In this document: positions 7,978 to 15,248 of the stretch, piece by piece
How positions within the stretch are numbered: the first letter of the stretch is position 1
Layout of the letters: every line of letters starts with the position of its first letter
Source: Anaerolineales bacterium
GTDB taxonomy: Bacteria; Chloroflexota; Anaerolineae; Anaerolineales; E44-bin32
NCBI GenBank assembly: GCA_023250385.1
Contig: JAHFAU010000013.1
Span: 1 to 21,224, forward strand
Direction: 5' to 3'
Length of the DNA stretch: 21,224 nt
The notes under the pieces: generated by a model
Told to the model about the DNA's origin: nothing
The model's database searches: none
Seen by the model: the letters and a program-made list of their open reading frames with translations, nothing else
Position numbers and translations under genes: made by a program

Positions 7978-8155
7978 AGAACGGTTGCGACCTTTGCCTA
8001 TGGCGAACCGATCGGCAGGTACCGGCGCGGCGCTGCGACCGGCCATTGGTGTCCGACGAATGCAACGCGCAGCACACCACCCCCCAAGACCATCCGTGGC
8101 GAAGACCGTAGAAAATCGACGCCAAGGCCAATGAAACCCAGGGTGACAAATTCAC
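7961..8155 (-). pseudogene. Possible N-terminal remnant of a membrane transporter
   Basis: A 64-codon frame starts with a GTG inside one of the palindromes. Its first part, SPWVSLALASIFYGLRHGWS, resembles the first membrane helix of some major-facilitator permeases. After about 30 residues it turns into low-hydrophobicity sequence and stops. There is no ribosome site. It may be the stump of a deleted transporter gene that was controlled by the palindromes, or a chance frame. Confidence 0.2.
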
Positions 8156-8185
8156 TGAACAATAAGAGTGACAGAATCACTGAAC
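8143..8185. promoter_or_regulatory. Two tandem palindromic operator-like sites
   Basis: GTGACAAATTCACTGAAC (8143-8160) and GTGACAGAATCACTGAAC (8168-8185) match at 16 of 18 bases and are spaced 25 bp apart. Each contains the palindrome GTGA-N5-TCAC. Repetition, symmetry and AT-rich context in a GC-rich region suggest binding sites for a dimeric repressor, perhaps TetR-like. No candidate regulator gene is in the window. The target promoter could be either strand. Confidence 0.55.
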
Positions 8186-8309
8186 TATGGCAGGCGGTTG
8201 GAATCAACCGGCTGTGCGAACTGGGCGAGCACCGGCTTCCTCCGCTCTCCCGAGCGGACCCAGGCCGCCGGGCGCTGCACCACTTCGCCTGCCAAACCTC
8301 GATCTCCGG

Positions 8310-8315
8310 TAGAAT
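8310..8315 (+). promoter_or_regulatory. -10 box of the histidine kinase gene, leaderless arrangement
   Basis: TAGAAT ends eight bases before the ATG at 8324, and no ribosome site is present. The -35 region is weak. Transcription would start at or next to the ATG. Confidence 0.45.
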
Positions 8316-8323
8316 CGCCCCGG

Positions 8324-10012
8324 ATGCGGAGCCCCATCCGTACCGATCGGTTTGAGAGTCTGGCTCGGATCGCACTGGCCATCCGGCTGGCCTGGACGGC
8401 CGGCGCCGCGACCGCAGCCGGGCTGGCGGGTCAGATGACCCCGGCACTGGCCGGCCTGCTGATAGGCTGGGTGCTGCTGACCGGACTGGCTCAGGCATTC
8501 GTTGGGCCGCGGCCACCGCGAGCCTGGCCAGCCGCTCTTATCCCCCTCGCTGACTTCGCCTTTGTCCTCTCGGCCATCTGGATTACCGGTCCAGCCACCA
8601 GTCCGCTGTGGTGGACGCTGCTGCCGGGTGGTTTGCTGCTCGGAATGAGTTCCGGCATGCTCGCCGGTTTAGCGTTTCCGAGTCTCGGGTCGCTGTTGGT
8701 AATGGGGGTTGGCTTTGCGAGCGGGGAAATTCAATCGGCGGGGCTGGCCGGCCTGGGGCGGGCTGTGGTGACCGTCCTCTTCCTCACCCCAGTCGCGGCG
8801 AGTCTGGGGGATTGGCTCCGCCGGCGAGCGCTCGCAATTAGACCGAATGCCAATCCAGACTGGGGAGCGAGCCACGGTCCGACGCCGACGATGTTGGGGT
8901 TGGCGGCCGAACTGAACTCGGAGCTGAGGCGTGAATATATCCCGCAGCTGGTCGTCGATCTTGCGCTGGGAGGGTTCGACCAGGGTATTCGGATGGCAGT
9001 CCTGCTGCGCGGCGAGGACGGCTTTGGGCTCGCGGCCGGGCATCCGCTGGTCCGCGATCGGTCAATCGTTTTGGCGGGTCAGGAAGGGTTGCTGGCTGAG
9101 GCGCTGGCGAGCGGCGGCCCCACGATTTCGACTCAAGATCCAGCCTTCGAACAGCTCGGCCTGGCGGCGGGCGCAAGCGAGCTGGTGTGCCTGCCGCTGA
9201 TCAGTCATGGCCAACCCGAGGGAGCGCTCTTGCTGGCCCACCCGGTGGCAGGATACTTTCATCCCGGCCGGCTGGAACTATTGAAAGCGATCGGGGCTCA
9301 GGCCAGCAGCGCGCTCAACAATGCCCGCCTGGTTCGGGAACTCGAGCTGGAACGTGACCGCATCACTCAGACCGAGGAAGAAGCCCGCCGTAAGCTGGCC
9401 CGGAACCTTCACGATGGGCCGACCCAGACCATCGCAGCGATCGCGATGCGGCTGAACTTCGCCCGGCGGCTGGTGCGCCGCGATGCGAAGGCAGCCGAGT
9501 CCGAGATGCAGACCCTGGAGGAGATCGCCCGCCAAACGACAAAAGAGATTCGCCACATGCTGTTCACCCTTAGGCCGCTGATTCTCGAATCGAAGGGTTT
9601 GGTGGCAGCCCTGCTCCAGTTGGCCGACAAGCTGGAAGAAACTCACGGTCAGCGGGTCGAAGTCGAGGCTCAACCCGGCGTCGCAGACGGGCTGGACCTC
9701 TCCAAGCAGGCAGTGATCTTCTTCATCGCCGAAGAGGCCATCAACAATGCTCACAAACACGGCGAGGCGGCCAACATCCGGGTTGGGTTGCGCAGTTTTG
9801 ATGGTGACCGGATCGCTCTGGAGATCTGGGACGACGGAGTCGGTTTCAACGTAGGCGCAGTGGACGCCAACTACGAACAGCGCGGCAGTCTGGGCATGGT
9901 CAACATGCGCGAGCGCTCGGAGCTCATCAACGGAGTGCTGCGGATCGAGTCTGCCGAAGGCAAAGGTACCCACATCACCCTGGAGGTCCCGTTAGAAAGC
10001 AACAACGGATAA
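8324..10012 (+). CDS. Sensor histidine kinase (membrane region, GAF, HisKA_3, HATPase)
   Basis: The 562-residue product has about five membrane segments (residues 20-160), a GAF-like sensory domain (about 190-340), a short coiled linker, a HisKA_3 dimerisation domain with the H-box RNLHDGPTQT (phospho-acceptor His363), and an ATP-binding domain with N-box EEAINNAHKHG (about 470), G1 box DDGVGF (Asp503) and G2 region GSLGMVNMRERSE. All catalytic residues are present. This is the NarL/DegS class, whose partners are LuxR-type response regulators, but none is adjacent, so it is an orphan kinase here. The start at 8324 gives a product beginning MRSPIRTDRFESLARIALAIRL. A longer frame from a GTG at 8168 begins inside a palindrome and encodes nothing membrane-like. 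The signal sensed is unknown. Confidence 0.9.
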   Translation: MRSPIRTDRFESLARIALAIRLAWTAGAATAAGLAGQMTPALAGLLIGWVLLTGLAQAFVGPRPPRAWPAALIPLADFAFVLSAIWITGPATSPLWWTLLPGGLLLGMSSGMLAGLAFPSLGSLLVMGVGFASGEIQSAGLAGLGRAVVTVLFLTPVAASLGDWLRRRALAIRPNANPDWGASHGPTPTMLGLAAELNSELRREYIPQLVVDLALGGFDQGIRMAVLLRGEDGFGLAAGHPLVRDRSIVLAGQEGLLAEALASGGPTISTQDPAFEQLGLAAGASELVCLPLISHGQPEGALLLAHPVAGYFHPGRLELLKAIGAQASSALNNARLVRELELERDRITQTEEEARRKLARNLHDGPTQTIAAIAMRLNFARRLVRRDAKAAESEMQTLEEIARQTTKEIRHMLFTLRPLILESKGLVAALLQLADKLEETHGQRVEVEAQPGVADGLDLSKQAVIFFIAEEAINNAHKHGEAANIRVGLRSFDGDRIALEIWDDGVGFNVGAVDANYEQRGSLGMVNMRERSELINGVLRIESAEGKGTHITLEVPLESNNG

Positions 10013-10082
10013 CGGGCCCCGGCGCGGCCTGGCCGATCCATGCCCCGGCGGCGGGATTTCAATCTGACCCCGAGCCAAGCGT

Positions 10083-10682
10083 TTGAATGTTCGCTGGGAG
10101 ACCGTCCTATGGGTGGGGCTGGCAGTTGCATCACCCGCGCTGGGGACGCTGCTCTGGCCGGGGCTTAGGGATCGGCTGGGGGACTGGGCGGAGCTGGTGG
10201 AGCGCTTCGCTCCCTGGGCCCACGGGTTCGGTCCGGCTTATCTGGCATTGCTGAGCGGAGCGATCCGGGCCCGGGAGGCCGGCCTGCTGGGCCACGAACC
10301 CCTGGCCTGGGTCGCAGCCCTGCTGGCCTGCACGATCTGGCTGAGACTTGCCACCCTTTGGAGTCCAGGAACAGCCGGTTGGCCGGAGCCAGCCCGGGGA
10401 GTGCTCGATGAGCCGCGCTGGACGCTCTATCGGGCAGCCGGCAGCCAGTGGCTGGGGCAACCTCAGATCGGCGGACTGGTTGGTCTGGCGCTGGGGCTTT
10501 CGGAATGGGGATTGGGGAATCGGGTGCGAGGCCGGATGGACTGGCAGACTCTGGCCCGGCTCGCCAGTTCAACCGTCGTGTTTGCACTTAGCCGCAACTT
10601 CTGGCTGACCGCTCTGGCGCAGGCCGGGCTGCTGATCCTGCTGCGACGCGGCCGCGGGCCCTCGATCGTTGTGGAGCATTGA
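10083..10682 (+). CDS. Hypothetical integral membrane protein
   Basis: I do not recognise this 199-residue protein. The likely start is TTG at 10083, with a hydrophobic segment at once (VLWVGLAVASPALGTLLW). About four to five membrane segments can be seen, near residues 8-25, 48-60, 77-92, 130-142 and 180-187. A central hydrophilic part has the distinctive DEPRWTLYRAAGSQW. It ends in an arginine-rich tail (LLRRGRGPSIVVEH). It lies 70 bases after the kinase gene in the same direction and may be co-transcribed. The charged helix motif DEPRW-LYR recalls CPBP-like membrane proteins, but the defining EExxxR motif is absent. The codon use and the long frame in GC-rich DNA support a real gene, less so than homology would. 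Confidence 0.6.
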   Translation: MNVRWETVLWVGLAVASPALGTLLWPGLRDRLGDWAELVERFAPWAHGFGPAYLALLSGAIRAREAGLLGHEPLAWVAALLACTIWLRLATLWSPGTAGWPEPARGVLDEPRWTLYRAAGSQWLGQPQIGGLVGLALGLSEWGLGNRVRGRMDWQTLARLASSTVVFALSRNFWLTALAQAGLLILLRRGRGPSIVVEH

Positions 10683-10697
10683 CCGGTCGCGTACAAT
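10669..10697 (+). promoter_or_regulatory. Promoter of the small zinc-ribbon gene, leaderless arrangement
   Basis: TTGTGG and TACAAT are separated by 17 bases. TACAAT ends nine bases before the ATG at 10707, and no ribosome site is visible. The -35 lies inside the end of the preceding gene. Confidence 0.5.
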
Positions 10698-10706
10698 GGT
10701 CAAGCC

Positions 10707-10934
10707 ATGAATGGCAGTGGCGGCGTACTTTACGTTTGTACGCGGTGTTTGACGCCGTCGGCAGAGCCGGATGCTTGTAGCTACTGCGGAGGCCAGAAGG
10801 TTGGCTGTCGCCCGGGTGGAGAAGGCGATCCCTTACGGAGACCCCTGATCGATTGGCGCGGGAGAGTACTGACCCGCGCTCCGATCTGGTGGCTGCACCA
10901 TACGGTGCCGCAATTGATTGAGAAGATGAATTAG
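10707..10934 (+). CDS. Small zinc-ribbon protein
   Basis: The product has 75 residues. Two CxxC knuckles, CTRC (about 11-14) and CSYC (about 24-27), are spaced as in a zinc ribbon and should bind one zinc ion. The C-terminal half (PLIDWRGRVLTRAPIWWLHH) is basic and aromatic with no cysteines. I do not recognise the family. It has its own likely promoter and precedes trxB by 75 bases. The placement next to thioredoxin reductase could hint at redox control of the cysteines, which is only a guess. Confidence 0.65.
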   Translation: MNGSGGVLYVCTRCLTPSAEPDACSYCGGQKVGCRPGGEGDPLRRPLIDWRGRVLTRAPIWWLHHTVPQLIEKMN

Positions 10935-11009
10935 GCCCGTAGGATTGACGCTCAGGCCGGCATCCCGTCGCGACCCGGCGGATCATCGGGCCGGACATGA
11001 GGAAGGTGT

Positions 11010-11933
11010 ATGAAGCAAGAGCAAATCGTCATCATTGGATCGGGTCCGGCCGGCCTGACGGCGGCCCTGTACATGGCTCGCGCTCAGCTCGAGCCGCTGG
11101 TAATCTCCGGCAGCCAGTTGGGAGGCCAGATCTCGATCACCAGCGAGGTCGAGAACTATCCAGGATTCCCGCAAGGTACAACCGGACCCGAGCTGGTGGA
11201 GTTGATGCGCGCCCAAGCAGAGACCTTTGGGGCTCGGCTGGTGATCGATGAGGTGACCGAAGTCGATTTCAGCCATGGACCGCCATTTGCGGTGAAAAGC
11301 CACTCCGAGACCTATCAGGCCAAAGCGGTCATCGTGACTGTGGGGGCCTCCCCGCTACGACTGGGTGTTCCGGGCGAAGAGGAATTCATCGGACGAGGCG
11401 TGTCGTTTTGCGCCACCTGTGACGGTTTCTTCTTCCGGGAGAAGGACGTTGTGGTAGTGGGTGGCGGCGACAGCGCAATCGAAGAAGGGATCTTTCTCAC
11501 CCGCTTCGCCAATCAGGTCCAGGTGGTCCATCGCCGCGATCAGCTCCGGGCCGGTGAGGCGCTGAAACGACGCGCCATGACCAATGAGAAGATCGCATTC
11601 GTGTGGGACTCGGTGGTGGAGGAAATCGTTGGAAATGGGAAAGTGGAGGCGATCCGAGTTCGCAATCTGAAAACCGGAGACCAGCAGCAGATGCCCACCG
11701 ACGGTGTGTTCATCTTCATTGGCCACTATCCCAACTCCAGCCTCTTCGAGGGCCAACTGAAGATGGATGAGAAGGGGTACCTGACCGTTGACGACAGGCT
11801 GATGACGAGTGTGCCCGGGGTGTTTGCAGCCGGCGAGATCATGGATCCGGTCTATCGTCAGATCGCCACCTCGGTCGGGCAGGGCTGCTCGGCGGCGATG
11901 ATGGCAGAACGCTGGCTGCGCGAGCATTCCTGA
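11010..11933 (+). CDS. trxB: Thioredoxin-disulfide reductase
   Basis: This 307-residue cytoplasmic flavoenzyme passes electrons from NADPH through FAD to thioredoxin. The FAD-binding site is IIGSGPAGLTAALYMARA near the N-terminus. The redox pair is CATC (Cys134, Cys137) followed by DGFFF. The NADPH site is VVGGGDSAIEEGIFLT, with HRRDQLRA after it. The C-terminal FAD contact is GVFAAGEIMDPVYRQIATSVGQGCSAA. All expected residues are present and the length is normal. The start follows GAGGAAGG at suitable distance. No thioredoxin gene is in the window. Confidence 0.97.
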   Translation: MKQEQIVIIGSGPAGLTAALYMARAQLEPLVISGSQLGGQISITSEVENYPGFPQGTTGPELVELMRAQAETFGARLVIDEVTEVDFSHGPPFAVKSHSETYQAKAVIVTVGASPLRLGVPGEEEFIGRGVSFCATCDGFFFREKDVVVVGGGDSAIEEGIFLTRFANQVQVVHRRDQLRAGEALKRRAMTNEKIAFVWDSVVEEIVGNGKVEAIRVRNLKTGDQQQMPTDGVFIFIGHYPNSSLFEGQLKMDEKGYLTVDDRLMTSVPGVFAAGEIMDPVYRQIATSVGQGCSAAMMAERWLREHS

Positions 11934-11947
11934 AATCGATTGTCACG

Positions 11948-11980
11948 AGAGCGGCGCCCGCCCGGAGGGCGCCGCTCTTT
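11948..11980. terminator. Terminator between convergent trxB and rdgB
   Basis: AGAGCGGCGCCC and GGGCGCCGCTCT form a perfect 12-bp GC-rich stem with a seven-base loop, followed by TTTG. It lies 14 bases after trxB. The T-run is short, but the symmetric stem can serve both converging genes. Confidence 0.8.
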
Positions 11981-12033
11981 GCTTTAACCTGAAACGAGCG
12001 AACCACGCGGCCGCGACCCGCTCGGCTTTCGGT

Positions 12034-12642
12034 TCAGCCCTCTCGGAGACTCTGCGCCAAGGATCGGAGGGCTGGCAGCAGGGCCAGGATTGCCCGGGCC
12101 CGGTGGCTGATCCGGTTCTTCTCCATCATGTTGAGCTCGGCCATCGTCTGGCCGGTGCCCTCGACCAGGAACAGAGGGTCGTACCCGAACCCTCCGCTGC
12201 CGCGCTGCTCCGGAAGGATCTCCCCCGGGCAAATTCCCTCGGCAAGCTCCACTCGGCCGTCCGGACTGGCCAGCGCCACGGTTGCCCGAAAGCGTCCTGT
12301 CCAGGGCCGAGGGTGAGCCTTCAATCGTTGCAGCAGGATGCGGCGCCGGTCAGCGTCGGACTGGCCGCTGCCGCCCAAGCGGGCTGAGCCGAGGCCGGGT
12401 GCACCGCCGAGCGCATCCACTTCCAGCCCACTGTCGTCGGACACCGCCCATAGATTGGCAGCCTGGGCATAGGCCAGCGCCTTGGCGCGGGCATGGGTGG
12501 CGTAATTCGGACCGGGTTCCGGAACCTCCAGCTCGAGGCCGAGTTCCTGGAGAGTGACCAGATCGAACCCCAGTCCGTCTAGCAGCGCGAACAACTCGGC
12601 TTGCTTGCCGGAATTGTGCGTACCAATCAGCAATCGCTGCAT
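12034..12642 (-). CDS. rdgB: XTP/dITP diphosphatase (RdgB/HAM1 family)
   Basis: This 202-residue enzyme removes ITP, dITP and XTP from the nucleotide pool. Its motifs are in order: IGTHNSGKQAELFALL at the start, SDDSGLEVDALGGAPGLGSAR with the catalytic aspartates, GRFRATVAL, the GGFGYDPLFLVEG loop, and NRISHRARA at the C-terminal end. The ATG at 12642 starts directly before the conserved THNSGK region and has AGGGA a few bases ahead. A longer frame to 12717 adds 25 residues without family similarity. It converges with trxB and diverges from the DUF177/sigma pair. Confidence 0.95.
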   Translation of the reverse strand: MQRLLIGTHNSGKQAELFALLDGLGFDLVTLQELGLELEVPEPGPNYATHARAKALAYAQAANLWAVSDDSGLEVDALGGAPGLGSARLGGSGQSDADRRRILLQRLKAHPRPWTGRFRATVALASPDGRVELAEGICPGEILPEQRGSGGFGYDPLFLVEGTGQTMAELNMMEKNRISHRARAILALLPALRSLAQSLREG

Positions 12643-12719
12643 TTTCCCTGGGCGACGGCTATGCGAATCCTCCTGCGCATAGCCTGGCAATTGATTCACC
12701 TGGGTGCTTGTCTCCACGT

Positions 12720-12840
12720 CCTTGCGAGGACAAATATGACTATTCGAACAGTACCAAACACCTACCTGTGGTGGTCAGCACTGATTTCATACCACATATA
12801 TGGGATACTTCGACTAAGTACCGCCTTTATGTTTGGTACT
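12720..12840. other. AT-rich structured intergenic island with nested inverted repeats
   Basis: This stretch is markedly AT-rich against its GC-rich surroundings. AGTACCAAACA (12750-12760) is matched by its exact reverse complement TGTTTGGTACT (12830-12840). Inside lie TGTGGT (12767-12772) with ACCACA (12791-12796), and TACTT-CGACT-AAGTA (12806-12820). It could fold as one closed stem with two inner hairpins. It ends just before the DUF177 promoter. It may be a small RNA, an operator region or a remnant of a repeat element. Confidence 0.5.
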
Positions 12841-12851
12841 TAGGTCCTAGA

Positions 12852-12880
12852 TTGACCGAGGTTACAATGTATGTTATTAT
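12852..12880 (+). promoter_or_regulatory. Promoter of the DUF177-sigma operon
   Basis: TTGACC and TATTAT are spaced by 17 bases, close to the housekeeping consensus. Transcription should begin near 12887, only about six bases before the TTG start. Confidence 0.7.
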
Positions 12881-12892
12881 GTTGCCGCCTTT

Positions 12893-13435
12893 TTGGAAGC
12901 CGGATTGCGAAAGATCGAGGCCCGATCCAAGCAGCATCCTCTGCGACTCAACGTTGGTTTCCTGCTCCATCAGGGTGTCGGCACCAGCCGCGAGTTTGAT
13001 TTTGACCTGCAAGCGGTCGAGGTCTCGGAAGACGTGGACTTGGCGTTCTTGCGAGGCGTGCTGAATCTGACCCGGATCAGCCAGGGATTGTACCTCCAGG
13101 GACGGCTTGACACCCAGATCGGACTTGAATGCGACCGCTGTCTGACGGACCTTCAGCATCCGCTCTCGATCACGCCCACAGAGCTGCTCTACTTCCCCCC
13201 GCAGCCGGCGGGCGATCCGGCGCTCGGCGTGCCCGAAACGGGCATCCTGGACTTGAAGCCATTGCTGCGGGAGTACTTCCTGCTCGGAATGCCGATGCAC
13301 CCGCTCTGCCGTCCGGACTGCAAAGGGTTGTGCCCGGAGTGTGGAGGAAACCGGAACGAGACCGTTTGTGAGCATCTGGCAGCCGAGGTCGACTCTCGGC
13401 TGGCCGTGCTGAAATCACTGCTACCCGATTCTTGA
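12893..13435 (+). CDS. DUF177 (YceD family) protein
   Basis: The product has 180 residues. LRLNVGFLLHQGVGTSREFDFD at the start and the C-terminal cysteine cluster CRPDCKGLCPECGG with a further NETVC are typical of DUF177. A central CDRC (about 82-85) is the other conserved cysteine pair. The family is linked to 23S rRNA and ribosome assembly and usually precedes rpmF (ribosomal protein L32), but here it is followed 19 bases later by a sigma factor gene. The start is TTG at 12893; a second in-frame TTG at 12905 is also possible, and there is no in-frame ATG nearby. Confidence 0.88.
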   Translation: MEAGLRKIEARSKQHPLRLNVGFLLHQGVGTSREFDFDLQAVEVSEDVDLAFLRGVLNLTRISQGLYLQGRLDTQIGLECDRCLTDLQHPLSITPTELLYFPPQPAGDPALGVPETGILDLKPLLREYFLLGMPMHPLCRPDCKGLCPECGGNRNETVCEHLAAEVDSRLAVLKSLLPDS

Positions 13436-13454
13436 CCTTTCAGGGAGGGGAAAG

Positions 13455-14630
13455 ATGGCCGTAGCGAAGGAAAAGTGGCACAAGCGCGATGCATTTGCTG
13501 CTCTGATGGAAAAGGGGGATTATCAGGGATTCATCACGACCGAAGACATAGTGGCAGTTTTCCCCGAAGTGGAGGAATCTGAAGACCGGCTGGAGCGACT
13601 GGAAACTTTCTTTCGAGGCTCCGGGGTCGAGGTGTTTGAAGACCTCGCGCAGGTGCCGCTCCACTTGCGACCAGAAGTAACCTACGACCAGCCGGAGGAG
13701 TTCGATCTCAGCGCGATCTCAAGCGATGATACGGTCGGGCTCTACCTCAAGGAAATGGCTCGGGTTCCCTTGCTGAGCACCGAGGAGGAAGTCGATCTGG
13801 CCAAACGGATCGAGCGCGGCAATCATGCCGGAGCGGAGCTCCGACGGCGCAATGGGAACTCCGCGGCCAAGCGGAAGGTCGAGCTGAAGGCCCGGGTCGT
13901 GGACGCCAAGGCGGCCCGCGACCATCTCATCAAAGCTAACACTCGGCTGGTCGTCAGCATCGCCAAGAAATACATGGCCCGCGGGGTGCCGTTCTTGGAT
14001 CTAATTCAAGAGGGCAACCTGGGGCTCATGAAGGCGGTCGAGAAATTCGACTACCAGCGGGGTTTCCGTTTCAGCACGTACGCGACCTGGTGGATCCGCC
14101 AGACCATCACCCGCTCGATCGCCGACCAGGGGCGTACCATTCGAGTGCCGGTCCATATGTCGGATCGGATTCGCCGTCTCTATAAGGTGGCCCGGACCCT
14201 GGAGCAGTCCCTCGGTCGAAAACCCACCCCTGAAGAGATTGCCGAAGAAATGGACATGGATCCGCGCAAAGTCCAATGGATGATGCGGGTCTCCTGGCGG
14301 CCGCTCTCCTTAGAGACCCCGGTGGGCGAGGATGAGGACTCGGAACTAGGCTCGTTCGTCGAGGATGACACCACTCCGACCCCAACCCAGAGCGCCTACG
14401 CGAATCTGCTGCGGGACAAGATCGAAGAGGTGCTCACCACCCTCAGCCCGCGGGAAGCCCGCATTCTGAGGCTGCGCTTTGGGCTGCATAATGGGCGGTC
14501 GTACACCTTGGAAGAGGTCGGCCAAAAGTTTGGGCTGACCCGCGAGCGAATCCGCCAGATCGAAGGGAAGGCGCTCCGCCGCCTGCGGCATCCCCGCCGC
14601 AGTCGGCAGCTGCGAGACTACTTAAGCTAA
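13455..14630 (+). CDS. sigA: RNA polymerase sigma-70 factor, primary (RpoD/SigA) type
   Basis: This 391-residue sigma factor directs RNA polymerase to promoters. Residues about 10-75 form a region 1.1-like acidic part (ALMEKGDYQGFITTEDI). Region 1.2 follows as DDTVGLYLKEMARVPLLSTE. Regions 2.1-2.4 run from Asn162 (NTRLVVSIAKKYMARG) through DLIQEGNLGLMKAVEKFDY and RFSTYATWWIRQTITRSI to RTIRVPVHM. Region 3 has GRKPTPEEIAEEM. Region 4 (from about 330) has LSPREARILRLRFGL and the DNA-reading LTRERIRQIEGKALRRLR. These -10 and -35 contact motifs match housekeeping sigma factors, consistent with the TTGACA/TATAAT-like promoters in this window. The start follows GGAGGGG. Whether it is the only primary sigma factor cannot be seen here. 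Confidence 0.95.
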   Translation: MAVAKEKWHKRDAFAALMEKGDYQGFITTEDIVAVFPEVEESEDRLERLETFFRGSGVEVFEDLAQVPLHLRPEVTYDQPEEFDLSAISSDDTVGLYLKEMARVPLLSTEEEVDLAKRIERGNHAGAELRRRNGNSAAKRKVELKARVVDAKAARDHLIKANTRLVVSIAKKYMARGVPFLDLIQEGNLGLMKAVEKFDYQRGFRFSTYATWWIRQTITRSIADQGRTIRVPVHMSDRIRRLYKVARTLEQSLGRKPTPEEIAEEMDMDPRKVQWMMRVSWRPLSLETPVGEDEDSELGSFVEDDTTPTPTQSAYANLLRDKIEEVLTTLSPREARILRLRFGLHNGRSYTLEEVGQKFGLTRERIRQIEGKALRRLRHPRRSRQLRDYLS

Positions 14631-14653
14631 CCGGGGTGAATTGAGATCAGCAA

Positions 14654-14679
14654 CGGGCGGGGAACTCCCCGCCCGCTTT
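14654..14679 (+). terminator. Terminator after the sigma factor gene
   Basis: CGGGCGGGG and CCCCGCCCG form a perfect 9-bp stem with the loop AACT, followed by CTTTC. It lies 23 bases after the stop codon. The T-run is weak. Confidence 0.75.
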
Positions 14680-14751
14680 CATTGCCCGCAAGATCGGCTT
14701 TCTTCGATCTGTGACTTGGGCCGAGATTGTCGGGCCAGAGGACCAAACCGG

Positions 14752-15234
14752 TCAGGGTTCCTTGCCAAGTGCGCGCAGCAGCAGCCGGAGGGCAGCCTCG
14801 GCGGAAGCCTGCTTGTTGGCTTGTCGATCTCCGCTCCACACATGTCGTTCGATCCAGTCCCCCGCCGGAGTGCTGACCGCGAGCACGGTCAGCCCTACCG
14901 GCTTCTCGATCGTTCCTCCGCCGGGCCCCGCAATCCCGGTCACCGATAGTCCCACGTCTGCGCCCAAGACCACCCGCGCCCCGCGAGCCATCTCGAGGGC
15001 GGTTTCCTCGCTCACCGCGCCATGGCGTTCAAGGGTCGCCGCCGGGACCTGCAGCAGACCGTGCTTCACCGGATTCGAGTAGGCCACCACTCCGCCCAAG
15101 AAGTACTCCGATGACCCGGCGACTTCGGTAATCCGGTGCGCCACCAGGCCTCCGGTGCAGGACTCACCCAAGGCCAGGGTCCAACCCTGCTGCTTGAGAG
15201 CATTGCCGACCTGAACTTCCAGCGTTTCGCTCAT
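14752..15234 (-). CDS. pncC: Nicotinamide-nucleotide amidase (CinA C-terminal domain, PncC type)
   Basis: The 160-residue product is a stand-alone CinA C-terminal domain. This domain converts nicotinamide mononucleotide to nicotinate mononucleotide in NAD recycling. The motifs are GESCTGGLVAHRITEVAGSS, GGVVAYSNPVKHGLL, HGAVSEETALEMARG and SVTGIAGPGGGT-EKPVGL. The N-terminal molybdopterin-binding-like domain of full CinA is absent, which is normal for PncC. The gene converges with the sigma factor gene and diverges from xseA. No ribosome site precedes the ATG. Its -10 box TATAAT sits inside a palindrome. Confidence 0.93.
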   Translation of the reverse strand: MSETLEVQVGNALKQQGWTLALGESCTGGLVAHRITEVAGSSEYFLGGVVAYSNPVKHGLLQVPAATLERHGAVSEETALEMARGARVVLGADVGLSVTGIAGPGGGTIEKPVGLTVLAVSTPAGDWIERHVWSGDRQANKQASAEAALRLLLRALGKEP

Positions 15235-15248
15235 CGACTAGTTGCGGC

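Larger units (their letters stand above)
7551..8323. other. Long non-coding region upstream of the sugar operon and histidine kinase
   Basis: These 773 bases separate divergent transcription units. No convincing full gene is present. The region holds an orphan anti-16S-tail match (7631-7641), two hairpins (7679-7698 and 7715-7731), a possible minus-strand -10 box (7949-7954), a short minus-strand frame that may be a gene remnant (7961-8155), two tandem palindromes (8143-8185), and the -10 of the kinase gene (8310-8315). If the minus-strand -10 is real, the sugar operon has a leader of about 390 bases. Confidence 0.6.

Noticed and set aside
8168..8323. Upstream extension of the histidine kinase from a GTG
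   Set aside because: It starts inside an operator-like palindrome, has no ribosome site and encodes no recognisable sequence. The ATG at 8324 sits behind a -10 box.
14691..14710. Hairpin AGATCG/CGATCT downstream of pncC
   Set aside because: The stem is only 6 bp, with an eight-base loop and no T-run, so it is not convincing as a terminator.
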